Shown here piece after piece: positions 1 through 10,667 of a DNA stretch of 64,000 nt. The stretch covers positions 62,001 to 126,000 of the forward strand of contig CAICTM010000087.1 in NCBI GenBank assembly GCA_903772945.1, written 5' to 3'. Position 1 is the stretch's first letter, and every line of letters starts with the position of its first letter. Under the pieces are notes generated by a model. That model worked only from the letters and a program-made list of their open reading frames with translations. It did not search any database and had not been told where the DNA came from. The stretch comes from Seminavis robusta (Eukaryota > Bacillariophyta > Bacillariophyceae > Naviculales > Naviculaceae). A program made the position numbers and the translations under genes.

Positions 1-44
1 TGACTGACGTCTACCGGTATTCAAGATCATTCTATCAATTCTCC

Positions 45-2101
45 ATGTCCTCGGTAGCACTGTCCTGTTCCACTGCATCATCCTTATCAAGTATACCTCC
101 ACGAGAATCCGTGGCAGTTTTAGTGAAAGGACCCGAGTGTGGGAGCGAAGAGCAAGGTGTCATTTCTGTCGTACCCGCCCGTTGTTTGAGCGTGGATTTC
201 TCGGACTCTCCGTTGCCCCAAAATAAGCACACTACCATGCTGCAATCTCTGTTTCGTGGCACTGGCGAAGAAATACTAAAAGCACCAGAAGACCACGAAC
301 TCCATCCAGTGAGATTTCTGCAGCAGCCAAGCCAAAGTAATAGTCAAGATGTGACACGGGATTATGGCTACAAGTACGAATTCTGCGATGATCCACGCAA
401 TAATCAAGAGGAAGTGGATGGGAACTGCTGTCGTGTACCTGGAGAAGGAGACGATGTGGATAATGAAAGTGATGAGGATGATAGAAGTGACAGTGAATCC
501 TTATTGGACCAAGCAGCCTATTCGCCATTGCCCTCCTCCTCCAATACTAGTAATGGGACAGACGGCTTGCATCATACCACAACCCGCACTATCACAATTC
601 ATGATCCTACTGACGACCCCCGCATTTATCTACTGGGAAAGTGGTATGATCTAGAACGAGAATACGAGCCAAAACGAGACGATGAATTGTCCCTGTTTTG
701 GTTGACCTACCGCAGTGGCTTTCCAGAAATTTCTCCTTACGACATTTTCTCTGATGCCGGGTGGGGTTGCATGCTACGATCGGCGCAAATGATGCTCGCA
801 CAAGCCTTACGGGTGCATTTCAAGTCGAGAGACTGGAGATCCCATCGATTGTCCATTTCCCAACGACGCCGAGAACCATTCTTGCGCAGTCTCTTGACGT
901 GGATGGCTGACTTTCCATCGGCATCCGATAATGTCTACTCCTTGCACAATATGGTGGCGACGGGACACGCCAAGTACGAAATTTTGCCAGGAGAATGGTA
1001 CGGACCTGGCACGGCTTGTCATGTGTTGCGGGATTTGGTACATGCACATGAAATACGACAAGTTGCACTCTGGAAGAAAAAGAAACAGCAACAAGTACAA
1101 CAATTGCGACAATTAGAACAACAACAACAAAATGACACAGATGACAAGAATGCAACAATAAACAATATTACCCTCATTAAGGTACCAGACAAACCAATCC
1201 GGCTATTTCGGGTTCATGTGGCGGCACAGGGATCTGTCTATCATGATGCCGTGCACGAACTCATGACCAAGGAGAGTCGCGCGGTATATGAAGCTGCCAA
1301 ACAGAAACAAAGCAATGCCTCCAAAACGGTGGTACCAGACCACCCACTAGCCAGTGCCGAACAAGAATTGAAAGAAGCACAGGAGGAACAAGCCGCATTG
1401 CAACAACTGGAATGGGATACGGGACTGCTGCTGCTGATTCCGCTCCGGTTGGGCCTGAATGGGATCAATGAGGAGTATGCCAAGTCCATCTCCTTTACCT
1501 TTTCCATACCGTATTCTGTTGGTGTGCTGGGAGGAAGACCCCGAGGAGCTAGATGGTAAGTGGCATTATGCATGTGAGGCCCCAATTCTATCACTTCTTC
1601 TCTCTTTTGGCTTGCGCTTGTACTTATACTTGTTGTCCAATGCACAAGGTTCTATGGTGCTTGGTCCGATGGCAGCAGGATTCTCGGCTTGGATCCCCAT
1701 ACTGTACAACAGGCACCACGCCGTAGAACGGCTCGAATCAATGGAAAGTCCATTTCCGTAGTTGACATTTCGGAGGCATATCTGCGATCAGTGCACACCA
1801 CCAGCCAGGAAACAGTGCCATTGGTACGAATGGATCCGAGCATTGCGCTGGGATTTTACTGTCGGTCGCCCAAAGAGTTGCAACACTTGCAGGATCTCAT
1901 GAATGCATGGAAAAAGGCCAACCCAGGGCTGCCTGAAATCTTCTCCTTTGCCGACAAGAGCCCTGATTATGAAAATGGTAACATGATATCATCCTCCATG
2001 ATGGATGATTGACTGGTGATATGGCAGGTGGATCCTTATTGGACGATGAAGAAGAAGAAGGCGATGCAGAGAGTGACGAAGATGAGTACGTGATGCTGTA
2101 G
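45..2101 (+). CDS. ATG4: ATG4-type autophagy cysteine protease (peptidase C54)
   Basis: Processes ATG8 C-termini and removes ATG8 from lipid in autophagy. Exons 45-1555, 1649-1977 and 2028-2101 give 637 residues. The catalytic Cys lies in DAGWGCMLRSAQM (about C242); the Asp and His of the triad sit in GLDPHTVQ (about D519 and H521), just after the first splice junction. Two low-complexity, Gln- and acid-rich stretches (residues about 110-170 and 345-375) make it longer than typical ATG4. The third exon is inferred: a 50-nt GT-AG intron (1978-2027) removes a TGA at 2010-2012 and joins a Glu/Asp-rich tail ending in Tyr-Val-Met-Leu, a LIR/AIM-like motif as in animal ATG4. Without this splice the protein ends at 2012. 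No in-frame stop precedes the ATG within the 44 bases visible, so the N-terminus could extend off the window. Confidence 0.9.
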
Positions 2102-2573
2102 CTGATCACAGTTGCACTTATGTTTTTGTGCAGCCACAACCCGACAAGTTATCATTTGCTCAACGGGTACTAGCTAGCTCATATTTCACCTCTATAGCTT
2201 TAGAACTTTGTTACTAGCTGGCTTGTGGAGCAAGTTGGGGTCGGACACAACAAACCATGAGTTATAGCACGACAGACCCCTATCGAAGCCAGATTCCCGA
2301 GAAGTAAGGCGGAAGTTATGTAGCTTGTTTTGCGAGCACTACCGTAAGATGCGGGAGAAAGCGTTGGAGGTGCATCCAAGCAGGGGTTGGGCTTGCACCT
2401 TCAATCCGCGAGAGGAGGAGCGAAAGATTTGATGCTACAGTGCGACAACAACTGCGCAAATCAGCTAAAGTAAACAAGACTACCAATGCCATGCCCTCAA
2501 GCATACTTTCTATCATTTTTCTATCTGCACAACAAACAAACCCCACCAGAATGGAAGAAGCTTGTGTGGGCCT
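2102..2573. other. intergenic, convergent 3' ends
   Basis: Gap between the 3' ends of the ATG4 gene and the REC114-like gene. It holds a CTAGCTAG palindrome near 2170. I see no supported gene; small open frames here lack any recognisable family. Confidence 0.5.
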
Positions 2574-3293
2574 CTATGTACCGGTACCGGTAGCCATGGT
2601 CTCATCAACCGCAGGCTCACTGCCGCTCGAGAATCCGGCACTGCTTGTCGCGCTATCCGTAGCATCATTGACCACTTCCATGGAAGACTGATCGTAAGGA
2701 TCTTCCTGCATCATCCAGAGCCCTGATTCCTCCACCAACTGTTCAATTTTGTTTGTGAAGGAATTGAAACTTTCTTCCTGCTGGAGCCGAACAATGTAGG
2801 AAAGCAGCTCGTTTCGCTGGAGCTGTTGGTCAATTTCCATATCCGCGTTGGAAGAATGCATCCCCTCTGAGGAAACGGTTGTGCCCCAGTCCATTGGTTG
2901 ATCACTGCTTGTTGTGGCTGTTTCTGGCGCAATGGGATTCAATTCCATTAGACGAGAGGAAAACTGCTCGCAATCTTGGATTGTTTTGAATTTTAAGAGA
3001 ATGGCACGCAGGCGATTGCTGGAGACGAACAACAGAGCGTCATTGCGGCGTATCACCTCTGAGAGAACTTTTCCTTCGCTGTCCATCACAGAAATTTTGA
3101 GACGAAAGCGCTGGATGGTGACATGACCCTCATTGGGCACTCCAACGGCATTGGGGCCAGTTGTGTGGGTGTGAATTGAGTCCGCCGGAACCAGCTTTTC
3201 CCAGCCTCGGCCCGAAGTGTGACGAAAGACATCCAGTGGCCACTCGTGTTGTTTAGTTTCTTGAAGATTGTGGTGGTGTTGAGACGAAGACAT
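2574..3293 (-). CDS. REC114-like meiotic recombination protein (candidate)
   Basis: Single-exon, 239 residues from the ATG at 3293. The open frame continues upstream without an ATG, so 3293 is the natural start. The N-terminal half looks like the PH-like domain of REC114, the meiotic double-strand-break accessory factor: an early WPL motif (HEWPLDVF), a GWEKL strand, then IRRNDALLF followed by a hydrophobic strand and a CEQF helix. The C-terminus has a short amphipathic helix (ELLSYIVRLQQEESFNSF) that resembles the MEI4-binding helix of REC114. Between them is an acidic, Ser/Thr-rich linker. The call rests on remembered motif order, not on an alignment; another PH-fold protein is possible. 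Confidence 0.45.
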   Translation of the reverse strand: MSSSQHHHNLQETKQHEWPLDVFRHTSGRGWEKLVPADSIHTHTTGPNAVGVPNEGHVTIQRFRLKISVMDSEGKVLSEVIRRNDALLFVSSNRLRAILLKFKTIQDCEQFSSRLMELNPIAPETATTSSDQPMDWGTTVSSEGMHSSNADMEIDQQLQRNELLSYIVRLQQEESFNSFTNKIEQLVEESGLWMMQEDPYDQSSMEVVNDATDSATSSAGFSSGSEPAVDETMATGTGT

Positions 3294-3966
3294 GTTCTTC
3301 AGCAGGTGCGTCGTGGATGTGCTGAAGTGAGATATGGCGACAAAAAAGGTGGAGCAATGACGGTGTGACACGAAAGAGGTTCTGTTCTTCTTGCTGGCTA
3401 GCAAGACTTGCAAAGATACTTCTGCAGCCACTCTATCAAAGACAAGGGGATTAGGATTCAACTTTGATTGCTGAAAATGCGTCAGAGTCTTGAGGGGATC
3501 AACACAGAGTCGAAGAGTGCTGGTGTTGTTGTTCGGTTTTGGATGTGTCTCGTCTCAAGGCGAAAGTGATGCTGCAATATTATTTTACGTTGATTGTGTT
3601 TACTCTACTGCAGCTAGTACCGGTACCGGTACCAGGTACCTGGTATTGCTTTATTCAATCGCCATAAATCCATACCATAGGTCTACCTGCACTCAAAGCA
3701 ATAGGATATTGCCAATGACGAGGAACGAGGATAAGGATAGGGAAATAATCTACATGTACGGAAGCCGAGTTTAACCCCCCTGTCGGTACGGTACGGACTT
3801 TAGAAGTACTGTACTAGCTAGCTAGTAGTAACACAACTAACTCCACTCGAGGCAATCTCTTCTTGTTGATATGCTGCTCAGAGGAAAGCTTGAGATAATA
3901 ATATCTGCGGAAGAAGGCTTGTCCATCCATTGACGGACTGACTGACTCAACTGTTGGAGGACTTTG
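3294..3966. other. divergent intergenic region with GGTACC palindromes
   Basis: Shared upstream region of the REC114-like gene (minus) and the RNase HII gene (plus). Around 3617-3645 it carries overlapping ACCGGT/GGTACC palindromes, and CTAGCTAG copies lie at about 3820. No gene seen. Confidence 0.5.
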
Positions 3967-5247
3967 ATGAGACTCCGCTGGAAGCACCTGCTGCCGATAC
4001 TCCTCCATCTCACGCTTCTTCCCAGCTGCATGGCTTTTCGAGTGAACCGTCTGGCCAGAGTCTCTTCGCTGCTGTGGAGAACGGATACCCGTCAACTCAA
4101 AAGATTCACCAACTGCGTCGTGGCCCATCCGTTTGTCCCATTACCCTTCACTGGCAGTCAACGAAGTATGGTGGCCACAGTAGCTCGTCGTCGAAGCGCC
4201 CGATTGGAGGCACTGAATTCTTCATCCAGTTCAGATAATGAAAAACCAAAACCAGCAAAGGCGAACAAGAAGCCAGCAAAGGCTCGAGCGAAGGTGTCTA
4301 CCCAAAAGAACGAAAAGGATTCTAGAGTCCCTGGTTCCAACAGGAGTGTAGAGATGGTAGCTGCGGACACCAAGGCAGTGCCACCAGCCACTGATGCAAC
4401 AAGCAATGTCAAACCCAAGTCAAAGGAAGCTGTGATGCTCCCGAGAAGTCGAGAAATGGCACTCAAGAAGAAATACCCAGAATTAAACTGGATCATGGGC
4501 ATTGACGAAGCAGGACGTGGTCCCTTGGCAGGACCAGTGGTGGCGGCGGCTGCCATTGTACCCGACAACATCAAGGGCATCACCGATAGTAAGAAAATTA
4601 CTTGTGAAAGTGCACGGGAAGAGTTATACGAACAAATTGTTAACAGCCCTGGAGTTATTTGGGCAGTTGCTGTGGTGGACGCTGGGAGGATTGATGAAAT
4701 AAATATATTGCAAGCAACAATGCAAGCCATGTCCATGGCGGCATCAGCACTGGTCATGGACGGCCCAGAAGCAAGTAATCGATGGGATCAGGCAGCAATG
4801 CAACCAGTTTGTGTATCTCGGAAAGGGTCTTATGTCACTTGTGGCGGCACTAAGCCGGTGCAAAAGACAACAGCGAATACGGATTCGAGTGAAGAGCATT
4901 GTAACTCAGCGGCCACCGCTCCTTACTATGCCTTGATTGATGGAAACAGAGTGCCGAAAGATCTCGTTTGTGAATGTGAGCCAATCGTTAAAGGTGATTC
5001 CAAAGAGTACGCCATTGCGGCAGCGTCTATTCTTGCCAAGGTGTCGCGTGACCGTCTCATGCATGGCTATGACAAACTGTATCCAGCATACAACCTTGCG
5101 CAACACAAGGGTTATCCAACAAAGAATCACATGGCGGCCGTGCACAAGTTTGGGGCATCCCCCATACACAGACGCAGTTTCGCGCCTTTGAAGCATATGC
5201 AGTTCAATGAAAAAGGTGAAGTTATTCATGATAGCGATAGCCAGTGA
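3967..5247 (+). CDS. Ribonuclease HII, predicted plastid-targeted
   Basis: Cleaves the RNA strand of RNA-DNA hybrids and ribonucleotides embedded in DNA. Single exon, 426 residues from the ATG at 3967. The C-terminal 250 residues are bacterial-type RNase HII: GIDEAGRGPLAGPV with D180 and E181, a TDSKK motif, NILQATMQAM, ALIDGN with D325, and AAASILAKVSRD. The first 25 residues form a hydrophobic signal peptide ending SCMA before FRVNR, matching the diatom plastid presequence in which Phe follows the cleavage site. A Lys/Ala-rich linker (about residues 80-150) precedes the catalytic domain. The bacterial style plus presequence suggests the plastid copy rather than the nuclear RNase H2 A subunit. 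Confidence 0.9.
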   Translation: MRLRWKHLLPILLHLTLLPSCMAFRVNRLARVSSLLWRTDTRQLKRFTNCVVAHPFVPLPFTGSQRSMVATVARRRSARLEALNSSSSSDNEKPKPAKANKKPAKARAKVSTQKNEKDSRVPGSNRSVEMVAADTKAVPPATDATSNVKPKSKEAVMLPRSREMALKKKYPELNWIMGIDEAGRGPLAGPVVAAAAIVPDNIKGITDSKKITCESAREELYEQIVNSPGVIWAVAVVDAGRIDEINILQATMQAMSMAASALVMDGPEASNRWDQAAMQPVCVSRKGSYVTCGGTKPVQKTTANTDSSEEHCNSAATAPYYALIDGNRVPKDLVCECEPIVKGDSKEYAIAAASILAKVSRDRLMHGYDKLYPAYNLAQHKGYPTKNHMAAVHKFGASPIHRRSFAPLKHMQFNEKGEVIHDSDSQ

Positions 5248-5422
5248 CTTGCTAATAAGTAATTGAGTGTGAGGTGTTATCTTAACACTTCGCAATGTAA
5301 CTGGGCAGCGTTTACTTGACTAGCTAGTAGGCTCGACAATGTCGACCAATGCATCTATTCTCTGGACTACAAGTTGACTTCATGTTTTTTCTCTTGTCGC
5401 GTTGTACTGTAGAAGTAAGTGA

Positions 5423-6094
5423 TCAACTTGGGCGGCCCTCCGGAAACGCAATGTCCGCTAGACCGATGGTGTCTCCGACTTTCTCGATCAACCCAAGCGA
5501 ATCTAAAGCAGCCATTGCTCGCGAAAAGCCCTTGTCGTATGATGTGTCATCCGATGCTTTTTCAGAAGGGTTTCGGAGATCTTGGACTTTGTGTTGACTC
5601 CCATTGCATAGCAATGTCCACAGCTTGACGAGAGAAGGGAGGGACTCGGGATGCACTTGTTTGGTAAGAATGACTAGTACACGGTAATGCATCTCGTCGT
5701 TTGTGGCTGGACGAGTGCACTTCGATTTGCAGGCTTTGCGGGACAGTTTCAAGTCTTGTCCGCAAACCTTGATCGAGCCTTCGTGCTTTAAGTGTTCTAT
5801 CGCACATGAAAACGCACTCTTGTCGCCTCCTCTTGGATACAGCAGCCGTTTCACGAGCTGTCTTGGACACTCATCAAGTTGAAACACAATGCTCAGTTCC
5901 ACTAAGATGTCCATCACTTCATTGGCAGCGCCGCCAGCTGCCTTCAGTTGAGCTTCGGTTCGATCAGTCCAACCGGCATCTGTTTCTTGAGCCTGGTTCG
6001 ACGCGGCTCGTTTCTTCCTCGTACGATAACCCTGCATTGCATCTCTCCCCATTGCCCGTGTTGCTCGCGTCGATGTTCTTTTTGTCTTCGGCAT
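5423..6094 (-). CDS. Hypothetical protein, basic N-terminus
   Basis: Single-exon frame of 223 residues with an ATG at 6094 and a TGA at 5423. Residues 1-40 are rich in Arg, Lys and Thr and could be a nuclear or DNA-binding extension. The rest is predicted helical, with paired helices (MDILVELSIVFQLDE, RQLVKRLLYPRGG) that look like a winged-helix or helical repeat, and several Cys residues around 120-130. I do not recognise the family. It is transcribed away from the next gene, sharing a 377-base upstream region. Confidence 0.55.
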   Translation of the reverse strand: MPKTKRTSTRATRAMGRDAMQGYRTRKKRAASNQAQETDAGWTDRTEAQLKAAGGAANEVMDILVELSIVFQLDECPRQLVKRLLYPRGGDKSAFSCAIEHLKHEGSIKVCGQDLKLSRKACKSKCTRPATNDEMHYRVLVILTKQVHPESLPSLVKLWTLLCNGSQHKVQDLRNPSEKASDDTSYDKGFSRAMAALDSLGLIEKVGDTIGLADIAFPEGRPS

Positions 6095-6471
6095 TGTATT
6101 CGTCTTGTTTATCGGATTTGGGCGGAAGTGTCAGCGGAAGACTGCAAATTGTGGAGAGTCGTCCCTACTTCCTTGCATATCAAGAAGCGAAAATAGAGGT
6201 CAGTCGGAAGTCTGAAAGGTACCTTCTCCAATTGGGAGGGTCGGTTAATGTCTTCTTCTGTCGGAGCTCTTCCATAAGCTCTATCGAAGCCATTCCGACC
6301 TGTTCTTTTGATGTTGTTTGATTTTGGCTTTCAGAAAACGAAATGGCGCCGAGACGTTTCATTCGTGGATATTTTTGAAATCTCAGAACGAAATCGGTTG
6401 CCCGAAACAATCGAGCTCTTTACAAATAAATCTTATGTCCTCACACAACATCAATCAAGACAACTGGAAAC
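6095..6471. promoter_or_regulatory. divergent intergenic region
   Basis: Bases between two divergent start codons, so promoters for both genes should lie here. No recognisable element was seen. Confidence 0.35.
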
Positions 6472-7368
6472 ATGACGCACTGTGGTATCACGGACACCAA
6501 CAAGGCCTTCGAAGAGCATGAGGATGAAGAGCACCATGAATCAGTTGAGATGATCATGATTGCTGATGAAGCAGACACGATGGATGCATCTTCAAAGCTC
6601 GAGTTTGATGACTTTCTCGATGGTCTCTCCGGTACAGAGTATGCGCTTCTTAACGAAGTATTCGAAGACTTTGATGAAAAGGTGGAGGATGAGAACTTGG
6701 TCGAGAAACTTGTTGCGCAACATCAAGAGATGGATGAATTTCACCAAGTGTTGGACGAGTCATTGGTCCACCTTCGGGGTTTCACAGATGAGTTGCTGTC
6801 GAAGGGTCTTCTGACGAAAGAGGAGCTAGAAAGCCTGCAAATGCACGATCTTGTTGAACATGCCAACAAGGCTGATGAAGAGTCATTCGAAGCGGCGTTG
6901 CGAGAATACCAGGAGCAGAATGGATTAGACTCTAGCGCGACTAACCAAAGCGAGTTGCTGGATACCGGTAGCAATTGCAAACCACTATCTTGCGAGCAGA
7001 AAGCGAGTCCCCAATCATCTACTAGTATTGGGGAGCAGAGTTCCATTGTCTCGGAAGATTCGAAGGAGCTCGCGTCGGGTAATGGCTCCGATGGCCTGTT
7101 GAAAGAAGACGAAGAAAGTCAACCTGCAAGTGACCAAGAATTCGATGAATGGATTGGTGCCTTCATGAAGCAGTTTGGGGAAGCATTTGAGAACGGCTAC
7201 CCTACAGATTCAGATTCTGATCCGTTAACATCTGATTATCTGGTGAATGTAGCCTTATCGGACGTACTACCAGACATCGATTGGCTTCTCGAAGAAAACA
7301 CCGAGCTTATAAAGGATCTCATCCCACAAGTGATCCAGGACTTGAGCAGTGGATGGCTTGTTACCTGA
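6472..7368 (+). CDS. Hypothetical acidic protein
   Basis: Single-exon frame of 298 residues starting at an ATG in a good context. The protein is very acidic and helical, with repeated heptad-like Leu spacing between residues 40 and 150 and a Ser-rich linker near 165-210. No signal peptide or membrane segment. No family recognised. Confidence 0.55.
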   Translation: MTHCGITDTNKAFEEHEDEEHHESVEMIMIADEADTMDASSKLEFDDFLDGLSGTEYALLNEVFEDFDEKVEDENLVEKLVAQHQEMDEFHQVLDESLVHLRGFTDELLSKGLLTKEELESLQMHDLVEHANKADEESFEAALREYQEQNGLDSSATNQSELLDTGSNCKPLSCEQKASPQSSTSIGEQSSIVSEDSKELASGNGSDGLLKEDEESQPASDQEFDEWIGAFMKQFGEAFENGYPTDSDSDPLTSDYLVNVALSDVLPDIDWLLEENTELIKDLIPQVIQDLSSGWLVT

Positions 7369-7706
7369 GTGGATGGAACAAGCGATTAATAATAAGCCAA
7401 AAGAGTAGATTAGTAGCAATGTAACGGTAGAAAAGTAGTGATGCGTGGAAACAGCAGACAAGGACTGCAACTCGAGCTAGCCTAGATACTATATAATATA
7501 TGAATTAGTAGCTACTAATATGATGTATCCTGGACCGGGTATCATTTTCCACCCCCACCCCCCCCCGATCCAGGAAGCACTTTTGCAGCTCTGTCGGTCT
7601 GTGACGTTGGCAGGACATACGGCCAGACAGATAAGATTCTCAAAGGCAGCAGCACACGCCACACCATCGTCACATTGGCTCTTGACACATTGTCTTGTTG
7701 TTGACC
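7369..7706. other. intergenic region
   Basis: Spacer between two plus-strand genes. It has CTAG-rich sequence near 7475 and a poly-C run at about 7550-7566. No gene seen. Confidence 0.4.
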
Positions 7707-8207
7707 ATGAACGCTCCCAACATGGTATTCCGGGCTGCTTTGCTAAGATCAGCTCTTCGACGGGCGACCGCTGGAAGAAAAGAAGTGGCAAGTCGTCAAC
7801 TGTCTTCTGTCACTACTTCGAAGGCTGAACCTAAACCAGGCTTCTTTGGGGCATGGTACAACATGTAAGTGGAGCGTCATCACGTGGATCCTGGTAGAAG
7901 TTCTACGTACCCTCCGATGATGAGAAGTGGTATTGGCACTTACTGTGACAAACCTTTGGAAACTATCCTCTCATAGACACCCTCTTTTTTGGCTCTGTAC
8001 AGATTTGGAAGCTCTACCGCAGGCTATGCCACTTGGTTAGCCCTTGGAATTGTCTTGGGTGAAGCTTTCACTGGCTCGCTCACATCAACCCTCTGGAATT
8101 TAGTCAACCATGGCAAGACCTTTGAGACCATGGACTGGAGCAAGTTCGACCCCGTAGACGAGGAAGAGGAAGAAGACGACGATGATGACGACGACGATGA
8201 TGAGTAA
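7707..8207 (+). CDS. QCR9-like subunit of mitochondrial complex III
   Basis: Small single-pass subunit of the ubiquinol-cytochrome c reductase complex in the inner mitochondrial membrane. Exons 7707-7864 and 8003-8207 give 120 residues, across a 138-nt intron. Residues 1-35 are basic and Ala/Ser-rich, as in a mitochondrial presequence. The core runs from GFFGAWYNIF through a membrane helix (ATWLALGIVLGEAFTG) to WNLVNHGKTFETM, matching the QCR9/UQCR10 layout in which the helix is followed by an N-x-GK-W/F motif. The odd part is a C-terminal run of 17 or so Glu/Asp residues not seen in animal or yeast QCR9. Confidence 0.75.
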
Positions 8208-8751
8208 ACATGTGGTTGAACAATTGAAGGTCGATCCTCTACTCCCGCCTCAATATCGGTTCATGGTAGTCCCTTCTAAAGTAGTCTTATAATATGGAGG
8301 GCTGTAGTGGCTCATTCTAGCAAATTCTAGATCTAATTGATAATTTTTGGTTACCAGATTGAGACAGCTCCTTTGCCTCTAGCTACTCTACAGAGTCAAG
8401 AAGATCATATCATGGTCCCGTCCCCCAAAAGCATTAGTAGCGAACAGTCAAGCCCTTACCCTAAAGATACTATCCCCGTACCTTGTCACAACCACCCACA
8501 GTATTCACACGCCATGACTTTATTCTACAAATACATTGTATACGTACGATATAAACAGTCTTAGTAACTGTTGCACTAGCAACGATGATCGGATGATGCA
8601 CATTTTGGTACTGCCGGCATAACATCTAGCCGTCGCCACCACTCTCGCGCTGTTGGCATGCCTTCATTCCTCCCCAAAGAGGTGCTGACCCCACATTTTA
8701 TTTTTCAAATGAAACCCTCCTTCCTTTCCGTCCGCTTGTTTGTTACGTTAC
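8208..8751. other. intergenic, convergent 3' ends
   Basis: 3' flanks of the QCR9-like gene and the intradiol-like gene. No gene or element recognised. Confidence 0.45.
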
Positions 8752-10208
8752 TTACAAGTCAAAGTAGTCTAGCAGGTACTTTCCACACACCGAGATTGGT
8801 TCCAAGTAAAAAGCCGATGGCATGACGTAGAACAGAGATGGACACATGAGTTTCTTGGTGGAGGAAGTGTAAGAAATGGAATAATCTTTGTCTTCGTAGA
8901 GAAAGAGATCGACTGCCATGGTCACGGTATTGCTTTCTGTATCGGCCTCCCAGGAAGTCACGTTGTAAGTGGGATGATCTGGTTTTGGCTTGACCCACGC
9001 CGGCCCTCTCCAATCCCTCCATCCAAAGGGTTTTTCCTCCAGGGTTTTGTGATCGATGGACACGGGTAGATCCACCAAGAGAGGACTCAACCCATTGACC
9101 CCGGGTCGTACCATGATATGAAACACGGGAGGACCGTAGGGGGCCAATTCCCGGCGATTGGGTCCCAATCCTCCCATAATGCCGGTGGATCCGGGGGCCA
9201 CGGTCTGGAATTCCACTTGGGTCAATGGCAGTTGCTGTTGTTGCTGTGTTGTTGTTGCTGCTGTTCTTGTTCCTCGACGGCTGATTCCCCCGTCGCAATC
9301 CATCTTGCACGACAATCACCGTCGTCACTTCCCGCCCGCAACGAAGAATAGGTTCCATCTGGTCGAGTTTGCCAAATTTCAATCGTCGCGTTTTCCTGAC
9401 TCGCTAGCAAGGGTCGGCAACAGCAATCCGTAGCAGTGGCGTCCAGTTGGGTTTCTGGATCCTCCTGATTGTCGTTTTCTTCGGATAGATCTTCTTCATC
9501 TCCTTCTTTGCTGCATCGCATCAAGTTGAGTTTGAGATTGACCAGAGGAGGTGATTTCCGTGTCGAACGCGAAAAAGGCCAAGTGGCCACTTTGTGTTTC
9601 ATTTGTTTCTCTTCCACAATCTCTGTGGCATTGCAAATCAGATTGGAAATGGGTTCGTCCGGTTTGTAGGCTTGTGCCGTTCCTCCTTGTTGGTAGATCC
9701 AATTGTGCGCTCGCGCGTCACAAAAGGAGGGACTGATACAACAAATGGGAGGTCCGTAGTGATTCTTGATGCGGCACTGCGTATCCTCCGCATCACAGAC
9801 ATTGGTGTTGGCTCCCAGCACGGCAAAGTTCTTGGTGGACTCATTGAGTGGCCAAGAAATCCAAAACAAGGTACTGATAAAGAGTGCGTTGCGAAACATG
9901 CCGCTGCTGGACGACCGGACCGTGTTGGATGCCGACTCGGCCAATTGCGACACCAGGGAGCGTTTTCGTTTTCCGAACTGCACTTCCAAGTCTTCCTCTT
10001 CTTCGTCCATACCCAATCGACGGGCTGGGTTGCGAAGGATGGTCACCAGAATGCAACAGACGATAATGCCACAGCACAGACTCCGCGATTGTGGACTGTG
10101 AAAGACTCTTCCAGAGGGATCGTACTCATCCAAGAAAATTCGAATAACGATGGGAATCCCTAGCCAAATGTGTAAGGCATGGGCACCGCCAATTTCCAAC
10201 AGCTGCAT
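8752..10208 (-). pseudogene. Intradiol dioxygenase-like membrane protein, frame broken in a polyQ tract
   Basis: Two overlapping frames read one protein. The first (ATG at 10208, 328 codons) has hydrophobic N-terminal segments (residues 12-25, 47-58, 103-118), a Cys-rich stretch, and EIWQTRPDGTYSSLR followed by GDCRAR, as in the start of intradiol ring-cleavage dioxygenases. The second (to the TAA at 8752) continues with VEFQTVAPGSTG and APYGPPVFHIMVRPG, the later half of the same fold. They join near 9245 in a CAA/CAG repeat where one missing base shifts the frame; adding one base there restores an unbroken polyglutamine. No GT-AG intron of sensible length fits. It could be an assembly error, a real allele defect or a pseudogene. 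The usual His-x-His iron ligands read as His-Ile-Met. Confidence 0.5.
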
Positions 10209-10667
10209 GTGACCTCACTAGCTACAGTATACCGTACTCTAGTTTGCTACTCCCAATGGGAAAATGAGAGGATTCTTGATAAGTAAGTGTGAATGCTGCT
10301 TGCCAGTCGAAATGAGGACTGTTCGGCCTTTTCCACTCAACGATGGAAACAACCAAACTGATTCGACGACTCTCCGGCCTTGCTCTATTGAGAATGGTCA
10401 CAGAAGTCGAAGGTGCCGAGTGCGAGTGCAATACGAAGATGAATGAGGACGATGGTGGATGCAGAGACAGAGGCTTATCGTCGTCATCTTGGCGATGTCA
10501 AATTTGAGTCTTTTTAGACAACGGCATTCGCGGGGTCATTAAGATGACGTCATGCATTGGTTGCGGAGATGGGGGAAATAAGCGTCTCGTCATTCTCAGC
10601 CATCACCCATCTAGGCATCACATCCGCAAATCACACGTTTTTTCAAGGATCAGCACTAAAGTCGACC
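10209..10667. promoter_or_regulatory. divergent intergenic region
   Basis: Lies between two divergent start codons. An in-frame ATG at 10569 would extend the PXMP4-like protein, but conservation favours 10668. No motif recognised. Confidence 0.35.
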
